Source: JAQTNA01 sp043743785
GTDB lineage: Bacteria > Pseudomonadota > Gammaproteobacteria > Burkholderiales > Rhodocyclaceae
Direction of reading: 5' to 3'
Assembly (NCBI GenBank): GCA_043743785.1
Contig: JAYTVW010000001.1
Location: 13,498 to 77,497, forward strand
Length of the DNA: 64,000 nucleotides
Below are positions 1 through 8,815 of the stretch, one piece after another. The position numbers were made by a program, and so were the translations under genes. Under the pieces are notes generated by a model. The model was not told the DNA's origin and searched no databases. It saw only the letters and a list, made by a program, of their open reading frames with translations. Position 1 is the first letter of the stretch. Every line of letters starts with the position of its first letter.

Positions 1-1
1 G

Positions 2-556
2 GGAAGTTTGCGCAAGGAGTCCTACAACCGCTACGCCCTCAAAGCGGCACAAAAACTGGTACCGGAAGGCATGCAACTGGATCTGGTGGAACTCCACGGT
101 ATACCCGTCTTCAATCAGGACGAGGAAATGACACCGCCGGCCACGGTTGTGGAATTCAAGCGCCAGATTCTGGCGGCGGACGCCATCCTGTTCGCCGTGC
201 CGGAGTACAACTATTCGCTGCCGGGCGGTCTCAAGAACGCCATTGACTGGGCCTCCCGACCCTATGGCAACAGCGCTTGGGCAGGAAAACCTGCCGCCAT
301 GATGGGGGTTTCCGCAGGCGCCTTCGGTACGGTCCGCGCCCAGCATCAATTGCGGCAAATCCTGGTTTGCCTCGATATGTCGGTGGTCAATCAACCGGAA
401 GTAATGATTGGCCAGGCCCCCCAGCGCTTTGATGCGGAGGGCCGGCTGAGCGATGAAACAACACGAAAATTCATCCGCAAGCTATTGGTGGCACTGCAGC
501 ATCTGACGCAGGCGAGTCGCCACCGGGGCGACTGTGCATATGCCCATTGCGCGTAA
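2..556 (+). CDS. NAD(P)H-dependent FMN reductase (5' partial)
   Basis: Flavodoxin-like NADPH:FMN/quinone reductase; the start lies before the window. The first visible residues (GSLRKESYNR) are the phosphate-binding loop of the FMN site, and PEYNYSLPGGLKNAIDW is the family signature around the flavin-binding segment. A GVSAGAFGTVRAQHQLR segment follows. Such enzymes reduce FMN, quinones or azo compounds in the cytoplasm; the substrate cannot be told from sequence. The gene ends 43 bp before cbpA on the same strand. The last 20 or so residues (from about 500) look less conserved and may be a lineage-specific tail. Confidence 0.9.
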   Translation, partial: GSLRKESYNRYALKAAQKLVPEGMQLDLVELHGIPVFNQDEEMTPPATVVEFKRQILAADAILFAVPEYNYSLPGGLKNAIDWASRPYGNSAWAGKPAAMMGVSAGAFGTVRAQHQLRQILVCLDMSVVNQPEVMIGQAPQRFDAEGRLSDETTRKFIRKLLVALQHLTQASRHRGDCAYAHCA

Positions 557-599
557 TCGAGTGCTGCGATTTTTGACGCCCTGACCAGCGGGAATCTTC

Positions 600-1541
600 A
601 TGGAATTCAGAGATTATTACCAGATCATGGGTGTGCCGCGGGATGCGACCCAGGACGAAATCAAGCGGGTCTATCGCCAGTTGGCCCGCAAGTACCATCC
701 GGATGTCAGCAAACTGCCGGATGCCGAGCAGCGCTTCAAGGAGCTTGGTGAGGCCTACGCTGTGCTCAAGGACCTGGAAAAGCGCGCGGCTTACGATCAA
801 TTGGGCAAGGACTGGAAATCCGGCCAGGAATTCCGACCGCCGCCGGGTTGGAATGACGGCTTCGAGTTTTCCGGTGACGGTTCCAGCGCGCGCCAGGCGG
901 CTGACTTCAGTGATTTTTTTGAGTCCCTGTATGGACGAGGTGGGGGCGGACAGAGCCATGGCGGCTTTAACGGGCGTGGCGAAGACCATCACGCCAAGGT
1001 AAGCATCTCCCTGGAAGATGCCTATGCCGGGGCTGTGCGGACCATCACCCTGCACACGCCGGAAGCCGATGCCCAGGGCCGGGTGAGCATGCGCCCCCAT
1101 AAGCTTAACGTGAGCATTCCGCGGGGAGTCTGCGCCGGCCAGCATATCCGGCTGGCGGGGCAGGGGGCTCCGGGAGTCGGGCAGGGCAAGCCCGGGGATC
1201 TTTACCTGGAAATCGAGTTTCATGCCCATGCCCATTACCGCATCGACAAGCGGGACGTGTACCTGGATTTGCCGACTGCGCCCTGGGAGGCGGCCATGGG
1301 TGCCACGGTGAAAGTGCCGACGCCGGGCGGTGTGGTGGAGTTGAAGATACCGGCTGGCTCCGGGACCGATAGCAAGCTGCGCCTGAAGGGGCGGGGCATC
1401 CCGGGAACGACACCGGGGGACTTGTTTGTGGTGCTCCATGTCGCCCTGCCGCCGGCGGGTACGGAGGCGGCAAATGCGTTCTACCTTTACATGGCTGACC
1501 AGTTCCCCTCCTTCCAGCCCCGCGCCGGACTCGGCGTGTAA
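600..1541 (+). CDS. cbpA: Curved DNA-binding protein CbpA (DnaJ-type co-chaperone)
   Basis: 313 residues. N-terminal J domain (residues about 4-70) with the HPD motif in KYHPDVSKLP, then a Gly/Phe-rich linker (about 75-130), then the two C-terminal DnaJ substrate-binding beta domains, with no cysteine zinc-finger. That architecture is CbpA rather than DnaJ. It stimulates DnaK and binds curved DNA. The cbpM homologue follows almost immediately, the usual cbpAM pairing, so the two probably form one operon in which CbpM restrains CbpA. Confidence 0.95.
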   Translation: MEFRDYYQIMGVPRDATQDEIKRVYRQLARKYHPDVSKLPDAEQRFKELGEAYAVLKDLEKRAAYDQLGKDWKSGQEFRPPPGWNDGFEFSGDGSSARQAADFSDFFESLYGRGGGGQSHGGFNGRGEDHHAKVSISLEDAYAGAVRTITLHTPEADAQGRVSMRPHKLNVSIPRGVCAGQHIRLAGQGAPGVGQGKPGDLYLEIEFHAHAHYRIDKRDVYLDLPTAPWEAAMGATVKVPTPGGVVELKIPAGSGTDSKLRLKGRGIPGTTPGDLFVVLHVALPPAGTEAANAFYLYMADQFPSFQPRAGLGV

Positions 1542-1558
1542 CCGTGGAGAACCAGAAA

Positions 1559-1864
1559 ATGCTCCCCCAACTGAGTAGTGCCATCCTCGAGGATTTCACC
1601 GAACTGACCCTGGCCGAAGTCAGCCGGGCCTGTGCCGTAAATGTGGATTGCATCGTCGAGCTGGTGCAGGAAGGCGTTCTTGCGCCCCTTGGGCGGGAAC
1701 CCCATCGCTGGCGTTTCAGCGGCATCCACATGGGGCGCGCCCGGGTGGCCCTGCGTTTACAACGGGATCTCGGGGTAAATTTCGCCGGAGCTGCCTTGGT
1801 TCTGCAATTGCTGGAAGAGATGGACACCCTGCGCTCAAGGCTGAGGATCGCCGGCAGTGCCTGA
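1559..1864 (+). CDS. cbpM: Chaperone modulator CbpM
   Basis: About 100 residues, MerR-like modulator that binds the J domain of CbpA and blocks its co-chaperone and DNA-binding activity. The helix-turn-helix-like part reads EVSRACAVNVDCIVELVQEG and ends in a helical tail LLEEMDTLRSRLRI typical of CbpM. I prefer ATG 1559 because GGAG (1546-1549) stands nine bases upstream; an in-frame GTG at 1544 would add five residues. It lies directly downstream of cbpA. Confidence 0.88.
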   Translation: MLPQLSSAILEDFTELTLAEVSRACAVNVDCIVELVQEGVLAPLGREPHRWRFSGIHMGRARVALRLQRDLGVNFAGAALVLQLLEEMDTLRSRLRIAGSA

Positions 1865-2025
1865 AAGGCCGCCGGGGGCAGCCCCTCCCGCTTTTCCCGT
1901 GGTATTTCTCCCTTGTGTTCCTTGCCGAACAGAGTCCCGTCGGAGAATCGGAAATAATTGATTTACAGGTGATTTATCCCGGAATGTTTCTGCGGACAAG
2001 AGCCTGGACTATCGGGAGAAAAGCG

Positions 2026-2502
2026 ATGCAGCACGCTAGCCTTCAATTCACGCTTGCCGGAAGCCGTCTGGTGGTAGCGCTTGTTCTCGCCAGTGCCTTG
2101 GTCATCGCGCCGGCCCCCGCTTTCGCCGCAGCTCCGCCTGCCCACAAGGACCGGGCGGAGCTGCGCATCCAGGACATGCACGGGAAACTGAAAATTACCG
2201 AAGCCGAGGAAGTCCAGTGGAGCGCGGTCGCCCAGGTAATGCGGGAAAACGCGAAGATCATGGACACCTTGACCCAGTCCAGACAGGATCATGCCAAGGA
2301 CGCCACGGCAGTGGACGATCTCAAGTCCTACGGTGAAATCGCCGAAGCCCATGCGGAAGGCCTCAGGAAACTCACCCCGGTATTTGCCACCTTGTACGCC
2401 GGCATGTCGGATGCCCAGAAACTCCAGGCGGATGGCTTGTTCCGCCATGGCGAGCGCAAGCACATGCGCAAGCATGCCAACAAGGCTGCCCCCGCCAAGT
2501 GA
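2026..2502 (+). CDS. Spy/CpxP-like periplasmic protein
   Basis: 158 residues. Signal peptide (residues 1 to about 35: charged start, hydrophobic LVVALVLASALVIAPAPA, AFAA cleavage). The mature part is helical and charged, with two spaced motifs (KITEAEEVQW and YAGMSDAQKLQ) that resemble degenerate LTxxQ motifs of Spy/CpxP periplasmic chaperones, and a His/Lys-rich C-terminus. ATG 2026 is chosen because it begins the signal peptide; an upstream in-frame extension has no secretion logic. Function is inferred from this resemblance only. Confidence 0.7.
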   Translation: MQHASLQFTLAGSRLVVALVLASALVIAPAPAFAAAPPAHKDRAELRIQDMHGKLKITEAEEVQWSAVAQVMRENAKIMDTLTQSRQDHAKDATAVDDLKSYGEIAEAHAEGLRKLTPVFATLYAGMSDAQKLQADGLFRHGERKHMRKHANKAAPAK

Positions 2503-2569
2503 GTCCACGCTTGACCTTCCGGCTCAGGGAGGCGCAGTGGGCCGGGCAATCCAGGAAGGAAAATACAAA

Positions 2570-2851
2570 ATGAAATCCTTGTTTCGGCAAGCAGGCGTGC
2601 TGGCGCTGGTCGTTGCGGCCATGGCCAGCGGGTCCGCTTTTGCAGCAAAAAACGACAGGCATGGCCGTGGCAACCCCCATGCGGATCATGGTCAATGGGA
2701 CGGGCGCGGTGAGCAAAATCGCCATCGCCATTACTACCGGCAGCCCTATGTGTATGCCCAGCCGGTGTACGTTCCCCCTCCGGTCTATTACGCACCCCAA
2801 CCGTCCCCCGGGATAAGCCTGTTTTTCCCCCTGGACGCACGCCACCGTTGA
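2570..2851 (+). CDS. Small exported His/Tyr/Pro-rich protein
   Basis: 93 residues. Clear signal peptide (MKSLFRQAGVLALVVAAM ... SAFA), then a His/Asn/Arg-rich stretch and a Tyr/Pro/Val-rich stretch (YVYAQPVYVPPPVYYAP). AAGGAAAA lies just upstream of ATG 2570. It matches no family I can name with confidence; similar low-complexity Tyr-Pro envelope proteins are common in betaproteobacteria. It lies downstream of the Spy-like gene and upstream of a strong hairpin. Confidence 0.6.
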   Translation: MKSLFRQAGVLALVVAAMASGSAFAAKNDRHGRGNPHADHGQWDGRGEQNRHRHYYRQPYVYAQPVYVPPPVYYAPQPSPGISLFFPLDARHR

Positions 2852-2856
2852 GGGTG

Positions 2857-2912
2857 CGTGAATAGCCTATGGAAAAGGCCGGTTTTCCGGCCTTTTCCAT
2901 GGGCTATTCACG
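2857..2912. terminator. Long near-perfect inverted repeat between convergent genes
   Basis: Two 26-bp arms (2857-2882 and 2887-2912) match with a single mismatch around a TTTT loop. It sits between the plus-strand small exported gene and the minus-strand enolase gene, so a bidirectional terminator is the simplest reading. There is no T-run after the outer arms, but the inner part reads as GGAAAAGGCCGG-TTTT-CCGGCCTTTTCC, which would give a short T-run on either strand. Confidence 0.75.
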
Positions 2913-2954
2913 TGGAGAGATGCCGTTGCCTGTAGAGTGCTCCTGTTTGATGGA

Positions 2955-4223
2955 TCAGCCCCCGAATTCAGCCGCATCCCCCAGTTCCGCCTCGATTTCC
3001 AACAGGCGGTTGTACTTGGCGATGCGCTCGGAACGGCACAGGGAGCCGGTCTTGATTTGTCCGCCGCCCATGGCCACGGCGAAGTCCGCCATGAAGGCGT
3101 CTTCTGTCTCGCCGGAGCGGTGGGAGATGACAAAGCCCCAGCCCGCCCTGCGGCATAGATGAATGGCCGTGACCGTCTCGCTCACGGTGCCGATCTGGTT
3201 GAGCTTGATGAGGGCCGCATTGCAGGTCTTTTCCTGAATGCCGCGGGCAATGAATTTTGGATTGGTGACCAGATTGTCATCGCCAACGATCTGGATGCGG
3301 GTGCCCATTTGTGCCGTCATGCGGGCGAAGCCCGCCCAGTCGTCTTCCGCCAGGCCGTCCTCGATGGAAACGATGGGGTAGCGCTGCACCCAGTCCGCAA
3401 AGAGGGTGATCATCTCGTCGCTGGTTTTCTGGCCGCCGCCGCTGCGCTCCAGGGAATAGATGCCGTCCCGGTGGAATGAGCTGGCAGCAGGGTCAAGGGC
3501 GAGGGCGATGTCTTCTCCCGGACGATAGCCGGCGAGTTCGATGGCCGCCACGATGAGTTGGCAGGCTTCCTCATTGCCCCCCTTGAGCTGAGGCGCGAAT
3601 CCTCCCTCGTCGCCGACGGCGGTGGCGTAGCCTTTTTTGTGCAGGAGTTTTTTCAGCGTCTGGAAGGTTTCCGCGCCGTAGCGCAGGGCTTCGGCAAAGG
3701 TCGGCGCTCCCCGGGGCACGATCATGAATTCCTGGAAGTCCAGACTGCTGTCGGCATGCTTGCCGCCGTTCAGTACGTTCATCATGGGCACCGGCAGATG
3801 GACGGTGCCAACCCCTCCCAGATAGGCGTAGAGCGGCAGGCCGCAGGACTGGGCTGCGGCCCGGGCCACGGCCTGGGAAACCCCCAGGATGGCGTTGGCG
3901 CCCAGCCGTGACTTGTTTTCGGTGCCATCCAATTCGATCAGGGCGGCATCAATGGCGCTTTGGTTCATGGCCGCTTGGCCCATCAGGGCTGCGGCGATCT
4001 CCGTATTCACGTTCTGTACGGCAGTCAACACCCCTTTGCCGTCGTAGCGGGCGGCATCGCCATCCCGCAACTCGGTGGCTTCATTGGCCCCCGTCGAGGC
4101 ACCCGATGGCACGGAGGCCAATCCCTCCGTGCCATCGTCGAGGGTCACGGCGACGCGCACCGTGGGGAAGCCGCGGGAATCCAGAATCTCCAGGGCGGAA
4201 ATACGTTTGATGCAGGCGGACAT
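2955..4223 (-). CDS. eno: Enolase
   Basis: 422 residues, near the normal enolase length. Interconverts 2-phosphoglycerate and phosphoenolpyruvate. Seen: SGASTGANEATELRDGD (flexible loop), VPMMNVLNGGKHAD, GDEGGFAP, SIEDGLAEDDW and SHRSGETED, which carry the metal ligands and catalytic Lys/Glu region. ATG 4223 has AAGGAAAA eight bases upstream; the frame stays open further upstream but that extension is not enolase-like. It stands alone here rather than next to pyrG or ftsB as in many betaproteobacteria, so it could be a second copy. Confidence 0.96.
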   Translation of the reverse strand: MSACIKRISALEILDSRGFPTVRVAVTLDDGTEGLASVPSGASTGANEATELRDGDAARYDGKGVLTAVQNVNTEIAAALMGQAAMNQSAIDAALIELDGTENKSRLGANAILGVSQAVARAAAQSCGLPLYAYLGGVGTVHLPVPMMNVLNGGKHADSSLDFQEFMIVPRGAPTFAEALRYGAETFQTLKKLLHKKGYATAVGDEGGFAPQLKGGNEEACQLIVAAIELAGYRPGEDIALALDPAASSFHRDGIYSLERSGGGQKTSDEMITLFADWVQRYPIVSIEDGLAEDDWAGFARMTAQMGTRIQIVGDDNLVTNPKFIARGIQEKTCNAALIKLNQIGTVSETVTAIHLCRRAGWGFVISHRSGETEDAFMADFAVAMGGGQIKTGSLCRSERIAKYNRLLEIEAELGDAAEFGG

Positions 4224-4290
4224 GGTCTTTTCCTTTTGGGGTGAGCGGGCAATAAGGAGCGGATTGACGGGCGACAGGATGGTGGAGGAC

Positions 4291-5115
4291 TCAGCCCTTG
4301 ATGAACGCCAGCAGATCCTCATTGAGCTGGCCTTGGTGGGTGTGCGTGAGTCCATGGGGGGCGCCCGGGTAGATCTTCAACACCGCCTGGCTGACCAGGG
4401 CCGCTGAGCAGAGCGCAGAGGCGCCGATGGGCACGACCTGATCCGCATCGCCATGCACGATCAGCGTCGGCACGTCGAACTTCTTCAGGTCGTCCGTGAA
4501 GTCAGTCTCGGAGAACGCCTTGATGCATTCCAAGGCATTCCGGCTCCCGGCCATGACGCCCTGATGCCAGAAGGTGTCGATCATGCCCTGGGAGATGCTG
4601 CTGCCGGGCCGGTTGCCGCCAAAGAAGGGGCCGCTGGCGAAATCCTTGTAGAACTGGGAGCGATCATGGCGCGAATCGGCCCGTAGTCTGTCGAACACCC
4701 CGATCGGTAAACCTTGCGGATTGGCCGGGGTTTGCAGCATCGAGGGTACAACCGCTGCGATCAAGGCAACTTTTGCGACCCGCTTGGTGCCGTGGCGACC
4801 GATATAGCGCGCCACCTCGCCCCCTCCCGCAGAAAACCCCACCAGCACGATGTCCTTCAGGTCGAGGGTTTCAATGAGCAGGGCGAGATCATCCGCGTAG
4901 GTATCCATGTCGTTGCCCAGCCACGGCTGACTCGAGCGGCCATGACCGCGACGATCATGGCCAATGCAGCGATAGCCTCTCCCGGCGAGAAACAGCATCT
5001 GGGCTTCCCAACTGTCCGTACTCAAGGGCCAGCCGTGACTGAATACCACCGGCTGCCCGGTGCCCCAGTCCTTGTAATAGATCTGGGTAGCGTCGCTGGT
5101 CGTCAATGTGCTCAA
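4291..5115 (-). CDS. Alpha/beta hydrolase (non-haem chloroperoxidase / arylesterase-like)
   Basis: 274 residues, full-length alpha/beta hydrolase. Oxyanion motif HGWPLSTDSW, the HDRRGHGRSSQPW motif typical of the cofactor-free haloperoxidase/esterase group, nucleophile elbow GFSAGGG, acid in HGDADQVVP and histidine in PHGLTHTH. The common SMGGG elbow is SAGGG here. No signal peptide, so cytoplasmic. The true substrate is unknown; members are usually promiscuous esterases. It lies 67 bp upstream of enolase on the same strand and could be co-transcribed. Confidence 0.88.
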   Translation of the reverse strand: MSTLTTSDATQIYYKDWGTGQPVVFSHGWPLSTDSWEAQMLFLAGRGYRCIGHDRRGHGRSSQPWLGNDMDTYADDLALLIETLDLKDIVLVGFSAGGGEVARYIGRHGTKRVAKVALIAAVVPSMLQTPANPQGLPIGVFDRLRADSRHDRSQFYKDFASGPFFGGNRPGSSISQGMIDTFWHQGVMAGSRNALECIKAFSETDFTDDLKKFDVPTLIVHGDADQVVPIGASALCSAALVSQAVLKIYPGAPHGLTHTHQGQLNEDLLAFIKG

Positions 5116-5163
5116 GGTTCACCTCTTTGCAGTGCAGGGCTCGGATGTCCGGCGGTGCCAAAG

Positions 5164-5229
5164 GAAAGGCCGCGAGTCGTGGCATGGTCGTCACGGCTCG
5201 CGGCCTTTCATTGCGGGCCATCAGCCCGC
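5164..5229 (-). terminator. Tandem hairpins after the SYLF gene
   Basis: Two stem-loops follow the SYLF gene stop. One is GCGGGC/GCCCGC (5213-5229). The other is a 13-bp perfect stem, GAAAGGCCGCGAG, paired across 5164-5209 with extra inner pairing. The long stem ends in CTTTCC on the minus strand, consistent with a terminator separating the SYLF gene from the hydrolase gene. Confidence 0.65.
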
Positions 5230-5235
5230 CTTGCC

Positions 5236-5799
5236 TCAACGCTTGATGTGGGAGATCTTCGTGCCTTCGATGCTCAGGCTGGCCATGAGGCCTTGCTGGT
5301 CGAAGATGAAGGCATAGGCATCTTCCTTCAGGGTGGACGTGGACAGGTTCTTGGCAACGCCATCATTCACCACGACCACCGTCGGGCCGACGCCAAATTC
5401 CCAGCCCTTGGACTTGTCCAGGTACTTGACGGCCTTGTCACTCATAAGGAAGACCACGTAACCGTAGGATTCGGCGCCCGCCTGCCAGCCCCAGGAGGCG
5501 GAAACGGAGTTGTAGTAGCCGGCAACCTTGCCCCCCTTGTTCAACACGCCTTCACCGTAGCTGCCACCGAAGACGAGGCCGGCCTTGAGGATTTTCGGGA
5601 AGACCAGAACTGCCCGGGCCTTCTTGGACATGGTCTCTGCGGCTGGGTTGCTCTTGTACAGACTCTGCAGTGCCTGGGCTGCGTCCTTGTCGAGGTCTTC
5701 CGCAGTGGCCGCGATCGCCTGGCTGCTGATGGCGCCAAAGGACAGCGTGGCAACCGCCACGAGCAGGAATTTGTTGATAAGGCTGCGAATATTGGTCAT
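5236..5799 (-). CDS. SYLF/YSC84-domain exported lipid-binding protein
   Basis: 187 residues. Signal peptide (MTNIRSLINKFLLVAVAT ... SQAIA), then a SYLF (YSC84-like) domain: KARAVLVFPKILKAGLVFGG, GYYNSVSASWGWQAGAESYG and the C-terminal EDAYAFIFDQQGLMASLSIEG are the family blocks. SYLF domains bind phosphoinositides in eukaryotes; the bacterial secreted role is unknown. ATG 5799 is preceded by AAAGGAAAAACC and begins a proper signal peptide; the longer open frame upstream is not coding in character. Confidence 0.88.
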   Translation of the reverse strand: MTNIRSLINKFLLVAVATLSFGAISSQAIAATAEDLDKDAAQALQSLYKSNPAAETMSKKARAVLVFPKILKAGLVFGGSYGEGVLNKGGKVAGYYNSVSASWGWQAGAESYGYVVFLMSDKAVKYLDKSKGWEFGVGPTVVVVNDGVAKNLSTSTLKEDAYAFIFDQQGLMASLSIEGTKISHIKR

Positions 5800-6196
5800 G
5801 GTTTTTCCTTTGAGATTGGAATTAAACAAATTAACAGAAAATACACACCTGGCTGGAGTGCGGGCTCTCGCTGGATTATTCGAGCCGACAGGTGCCGCAT
5901 ATATTGGAAACCTTTTGGCAAGCAATCATGGACTTGCGTTCATGGCCGCCGGCAGGTTTCCATAACAGGATGTTGTCTGTCCTGTTTCAACACTACCGGA
6001 AACAAGACTAGGCGTTAAGTCAGTCATCTTCTGTACGCTAGCGCTCATAGATTCCGAATGCTGCGAATGTTTATGCAACAGTGCCGTCAATAAATCATGT
6101 ACGTCAGCGCACTGACACCGGGAGGGCAGCAGGGTTACTAATGAGCGTGGAAAATGGCCTGCGGCCCGTGGGCACCGCCTTTCAAGGAGAAATCGT
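5800..6196. other. Divergent intergenic region, SYLF gene / phosphoketolase
   Basis: 397 bp with no convincing gene. It must hold the promoters for the minus-strand SYLF gene and the plus-strand phosphoketolase gene. A 7-bp-arm inverted repeat (AACAGGA ... TCCTGTT, about 5964-5988) is the only symmetric element I see. The AAGGAGA ribosome site of the phosphoketolase ends at 6190. Confidence 0.5.
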
Positions 6197-8566
6197 TTGT
6201 CCCCTGTTGCCGAGTCACTGGATGCTGTTGAACTGAAACGCATGGACGCCTGGTGGCGTGCCGCCAATTACCTGTCCGTGGGCCAGATTTATCTGCTGGA
6301 CAACCCGCTGCTGAAAGCGCCCCTGCAGCGCTCCCAGGTCAAGCCGCGCCTCTTGGGCCACTGGGGCACCACACCGGGCTTGAATTTCATTTATGTGCAT
6401 ATGAACCGGGTGATTCGCCAGCAGGAAATCAACATGATTTTTCTGGCGGGCCCCGGCCACGGTGGCCCGGGGGTGGTGGCGAACACCTGGCTCGAAGGCA
6501 GTTACAGCGAGATATATTCCGATATTTCCCAGGACGCGGAAGGCATGCGGCGGCTGTTTCGTCAGTTTTCCTTCCCGGGCGGGATCCCCAGCCACGCCGG
6601 GCCGGAAACGCCGGGTTCCATCCACGAAGGGGGGGAGTTGGGCTACTCCCTGTTGCATGCCTTCGGCGCGGTATTCGACAACCCGGACCTGATCGCCTGC
6701 TGCGTGGTGGGGGACGGCGAGGCGGAAACCGGTCCCCTGGCGACCTCCTGGCATTCCAACAAGTTCCTGAATCCGCGCACCGACGGCGCGGTGCTGCCCA
6801 TCCTGCACCTCAACGGCTACAAGATTGCCAATCCCGCCGTTCTGGCGCGCATCAGCCACGAGGAGCTGCGCAGTCTCCTGATGGGCTATGGCTATCAGCC
6901 CTATTTCGTCGAAGGGGACGATCCGGAAACCATGCACGTGCTGATGGCGGAAACCGTGGATGCGGTGATTTACAGCATTCGCGACATTCAGCGCTCGGCC
7001 CGCCAAGGAGACAAGCTACACCGCCCCCTGTGGCCCATGATCGTCTTGCGCTCCCCCAAGGGCTGGACCGGGCCGAAGGAAGTAGACGGGCTGAAAACCG
7101 AGGGCTACTGGCGCTCCCACCAAGTGCCCTTCAGTGACATGGACAAGCCGGAGCACCTCTTGCTGCTGGAGCGCTGGATGCTCTCCTATCGCCCGGGGGA
7201 GTTGTTTGATGCCGAAGGCTGCCTCATGCCGGAACTGGCTGCCCTGGCCCCCCGGGGAGAGCTGCGCATGGGGAGCAATCCCCACGCCAATGGCGGCGCC
7301 TTGTTGAAGGATCTGCGGCTCCCGGATTACCGGGACTACGCCGTGGCGGTGCCGTCGCCGGGGGCCACCCTGGCGGAGTCACCCCGGGCCATGGGGGCTT
7401 TTCTGCGGGACGTAATGCGCAACAACATGCAAAACTTTCGGGTTTTCGGTCCGGACGAAACCAACTCCAATCGTCTGGGGGCACTCTTCGAGGTGACCAA
7501 CCGGGCCTGGATGGCGGAACGTTTCGACTTCGACGACCATCTGTCCACCGATGGCCGGGTCATGGAGTATTTGTCCGAACACGCCTGCCAGGGCTGGCTG
7601 GAAGGCTATCTCCTGTCCGGGCGCCATGGCTTCTTCTCCTGCTATGAGGCTTTCATCCACATCATTGATTCCATGTTCAATCAGCATGCTAAGTGGTTGA
7701 AGGTGTGTAATGAACTGCCCTGGCGACGGCCCGTTGCCTCACTCAACATCCTGCTCACCTCCCATGTCTGGCGCCAGGACAATAACGGCTTCTCCCACCA
7801 GGATCCGGGCTTCATCGACCATGTGGTGAACAAGAAGGCGGACATCATCCGCGTCTATCTGCCGCCTGACGCCAATACCCTGCTGTATGTCACGGACCAG
7901 TGCCTGAAAAGCCGCAATCTGGTGAACGTCATCGTTGCCGGCAAGCAGCCGGAACAGCAATGGTTGAACATGGAGGCGGCCATCAACCACGCCAGCGCCG
8001 GCATAGGTCTGTGGGAATGGGCCTGCAATGATCAGGACGGGGCACCGGATATCGTGCTGGCGGCGGCGGGGGATGTGCCCACCCTGGAAATGCTGGCGGC
8101 CATCGCCATGCTGCGCCAACTCACGCCGGAGTTGAAGTTTCGCTTCATCAATGTGGTGGACCTGATGACCTTGCAGCCCCGGGAGGAGCATCCCCATGGC
8201 CTGTCGGACGAGGAGTTCGATGCCTTGTTTACCACCGACAAACCCATACTCTTCGCCTATCACGGCTACCCCTGGCTGATTCACCGTCTCACCTATCGTC
8301 GCGGCGGTAGTCCCAATCTGCATGTGCGCGGCTACAAGGAGGAGGGCACCACCACCACGCCCTTCGATATGGTGGTACTGAACACCCTGGACCGTTTTCA
8401 CCTGGTGATGGATGTGGTCAACCGGGTACCCAAATTGCAGGCCCGGGCGGCCCACATCAAGCAACAGATGCGCGACAAGCTGAACCAGCACACCCGTTAC
8501 ATCCACGAGAACGGTGAAGACATGCCGGAAATCCGCGACTGGAAATGGCCCGGCCCGGTAGCTTGA
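6197..8566 (+). CDS. xfp: Phosphoketolase (xylulose-5-P / fructose-6-P)
   Basis: 789 residues, the usual phosphoketolase length. Thiamine-diphosphate enzyme that splits xylulose-5-P or fructose-6-P with phosphate into acetyl-P and a triose or tetrose phosphate. Seen: GHWGTTPGLNFIYVH, GPGHGGPG, GGIPSHAGPETPGSIHEGGELGY, GDGEAETGPLA (ThDP/Mg), SHVWRQDNNGFSHQDPGF and the C-terminal AYHGYPWLIHRLTYRR. The start is TTG 6197, backed by a perfect AAGGAGA six bases upstream; no ATG fits. A transaldolase gene lies in the same host segment (55.2 kb), suggesting active sugar-phosphate shuffling, though the two are not adjacent. Confidence 0.95.
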   Translation: MSPVAESLDAVELKRMDAWWRAANYLSVGQIYLLDNPLLKAPLQRSQVKPRLLGHWGTTPGLNFIYVHMNRVIRQQEINMIFLAGPGHGGPGVVANTWLEGSYSEIYSDISQDAEGMRRLFRQFSFPGGIPSHAGPETPGSIHEGGELGYSLLHAFGAVFDNPDLIACCVVGDGEAETGPLATSWHSNKFLNPRTDGAVLPILHLNGYKIANPAVLARISHEELRSLLMGYGYQPYFVEGDDPETMHVLMAETVDAVIYSIRDIQRSARQGDKLHRPLWPMIVLRSPKGWTGPKEVDGLKTEGYWRSHQVPFSDMDKPEHLLLLERWMLSYRPGELFDAEGCLMPELAALAPRGELRMGSNPHANGGALLKDLRLPDYRDYAVAVPSPGATLAESPRAMGAFLRDVMRNNMQNFRVFGPDETNSNRLGALFEVTNRAWMAERFDFDDHLSTDGRVMEYLSEHACQGWLEGYLLSGRHGFFSCYEAFIHIIDSMFNQHAKWLKVCNELPWRRPVASLNILLTSHVWRQDNNGFSHQDPGFIDHVVNKKADIIRVYLPPDANTLLYVTDQCLKSRNLVNVIVAGKQPEQQWLNMEAAINHASAGIGLWEWACNDQDGAPDIVLAAAGDVPTLEMLAAIAMLRQLTPELKFRFINVVDLMTLQPREEHPHGLSDEEFDALFTTDKPILFAYHGYPWLIHRLTYRRGGSPNLHVRGYKEEGTTTTPFDMVVLNTLDRFHLVMDVVNRVPKLQARAAHIKQQMRDKLNQHTRYIHENGEDMPEIRDWKWPGPVA

Positions 8567-8600
8567 GGTAGCCTCAAGGGGAGACGGCGTGCCGTCTCCC
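8562..8600 (+). terminator. Back-to-back hairpins after xfp
   Basis: CTTGAGG-TAG-CCTCAAG (8562-8578) overlaps the xfp stop codon and is followed at once by a 10-bp perfect stem GGGAGACGGC-GT-GCCGTCTCCC (8579-8600). There is no long T-run, so it may stabilise the mRNA 3' end as much as terminate. Confidence 0.6.
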
Positions 8601-8663
8601 TGCTCTGGAGCGTGTTTCGGAAAGGCTGTCGGTTCAGGCGGCGACGCGGCTCGGCGAATCTAC

Positions 8664-8815
8664 CCTTGAAAAGGCAGTTGACCAAACGCCGAGGCGCAGA
8701 GGCGCCGAGAAAACAGAGGCTTCGCAGCAACCGGTCCCTCACCAGATGGATGAGGCCGATTCCGCCGTCAAGTTCTTGTTTTTCCTCTGCGTCTCGGCGC
8801 CTCGGCGTTTCAAAC
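8664..8815 (+). repeat. MITE-like inverted-repeat element, copy A (left 152 bp; interrupted by prophage)
   Basis: Starts CCTTGAAAAGGCAGTTG, then AAACGCCGAGGCGCAGAGG on the left and CTCTGCGTCTCGGCGCCTCGG on the right form the long outer stem; CTCACCAGATGGATGAG is an inner hairpin. The last 13 bp of the element (TGAGTTTTTTAGG) are found at 48253-48265 beyond the prophage, so removing the prophage and one TCAAAC restores a 165-bp copy like those at 54338 and 59138. I see no coding capacity. Confidence 0.9.
8810..8815. repeat. Left 6-bp target-site duplication TCAAAC
   Basis: TCAAAC directly precedes the prophage terminal TG and is repeated at 48247-48252 directly after the terminal CA. The pre-insertion sequence is independently predicted by the two intact copies of the repeat element, which contain a single TTTCAAAC at the same place. 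Confidence 0.88.

Noticed and set aside
471..1439. Antisense open frame across cbpA
   Set aside because: cbpA is clear on the other strand; the antisense protein has no recognisable feature.
4714..6018. Plus-strand 434-residue frame across the hydrolase and SYLF genes
   Set aside because: Covers two clearly coding minus-strand genes and the intergenic region; shadow.
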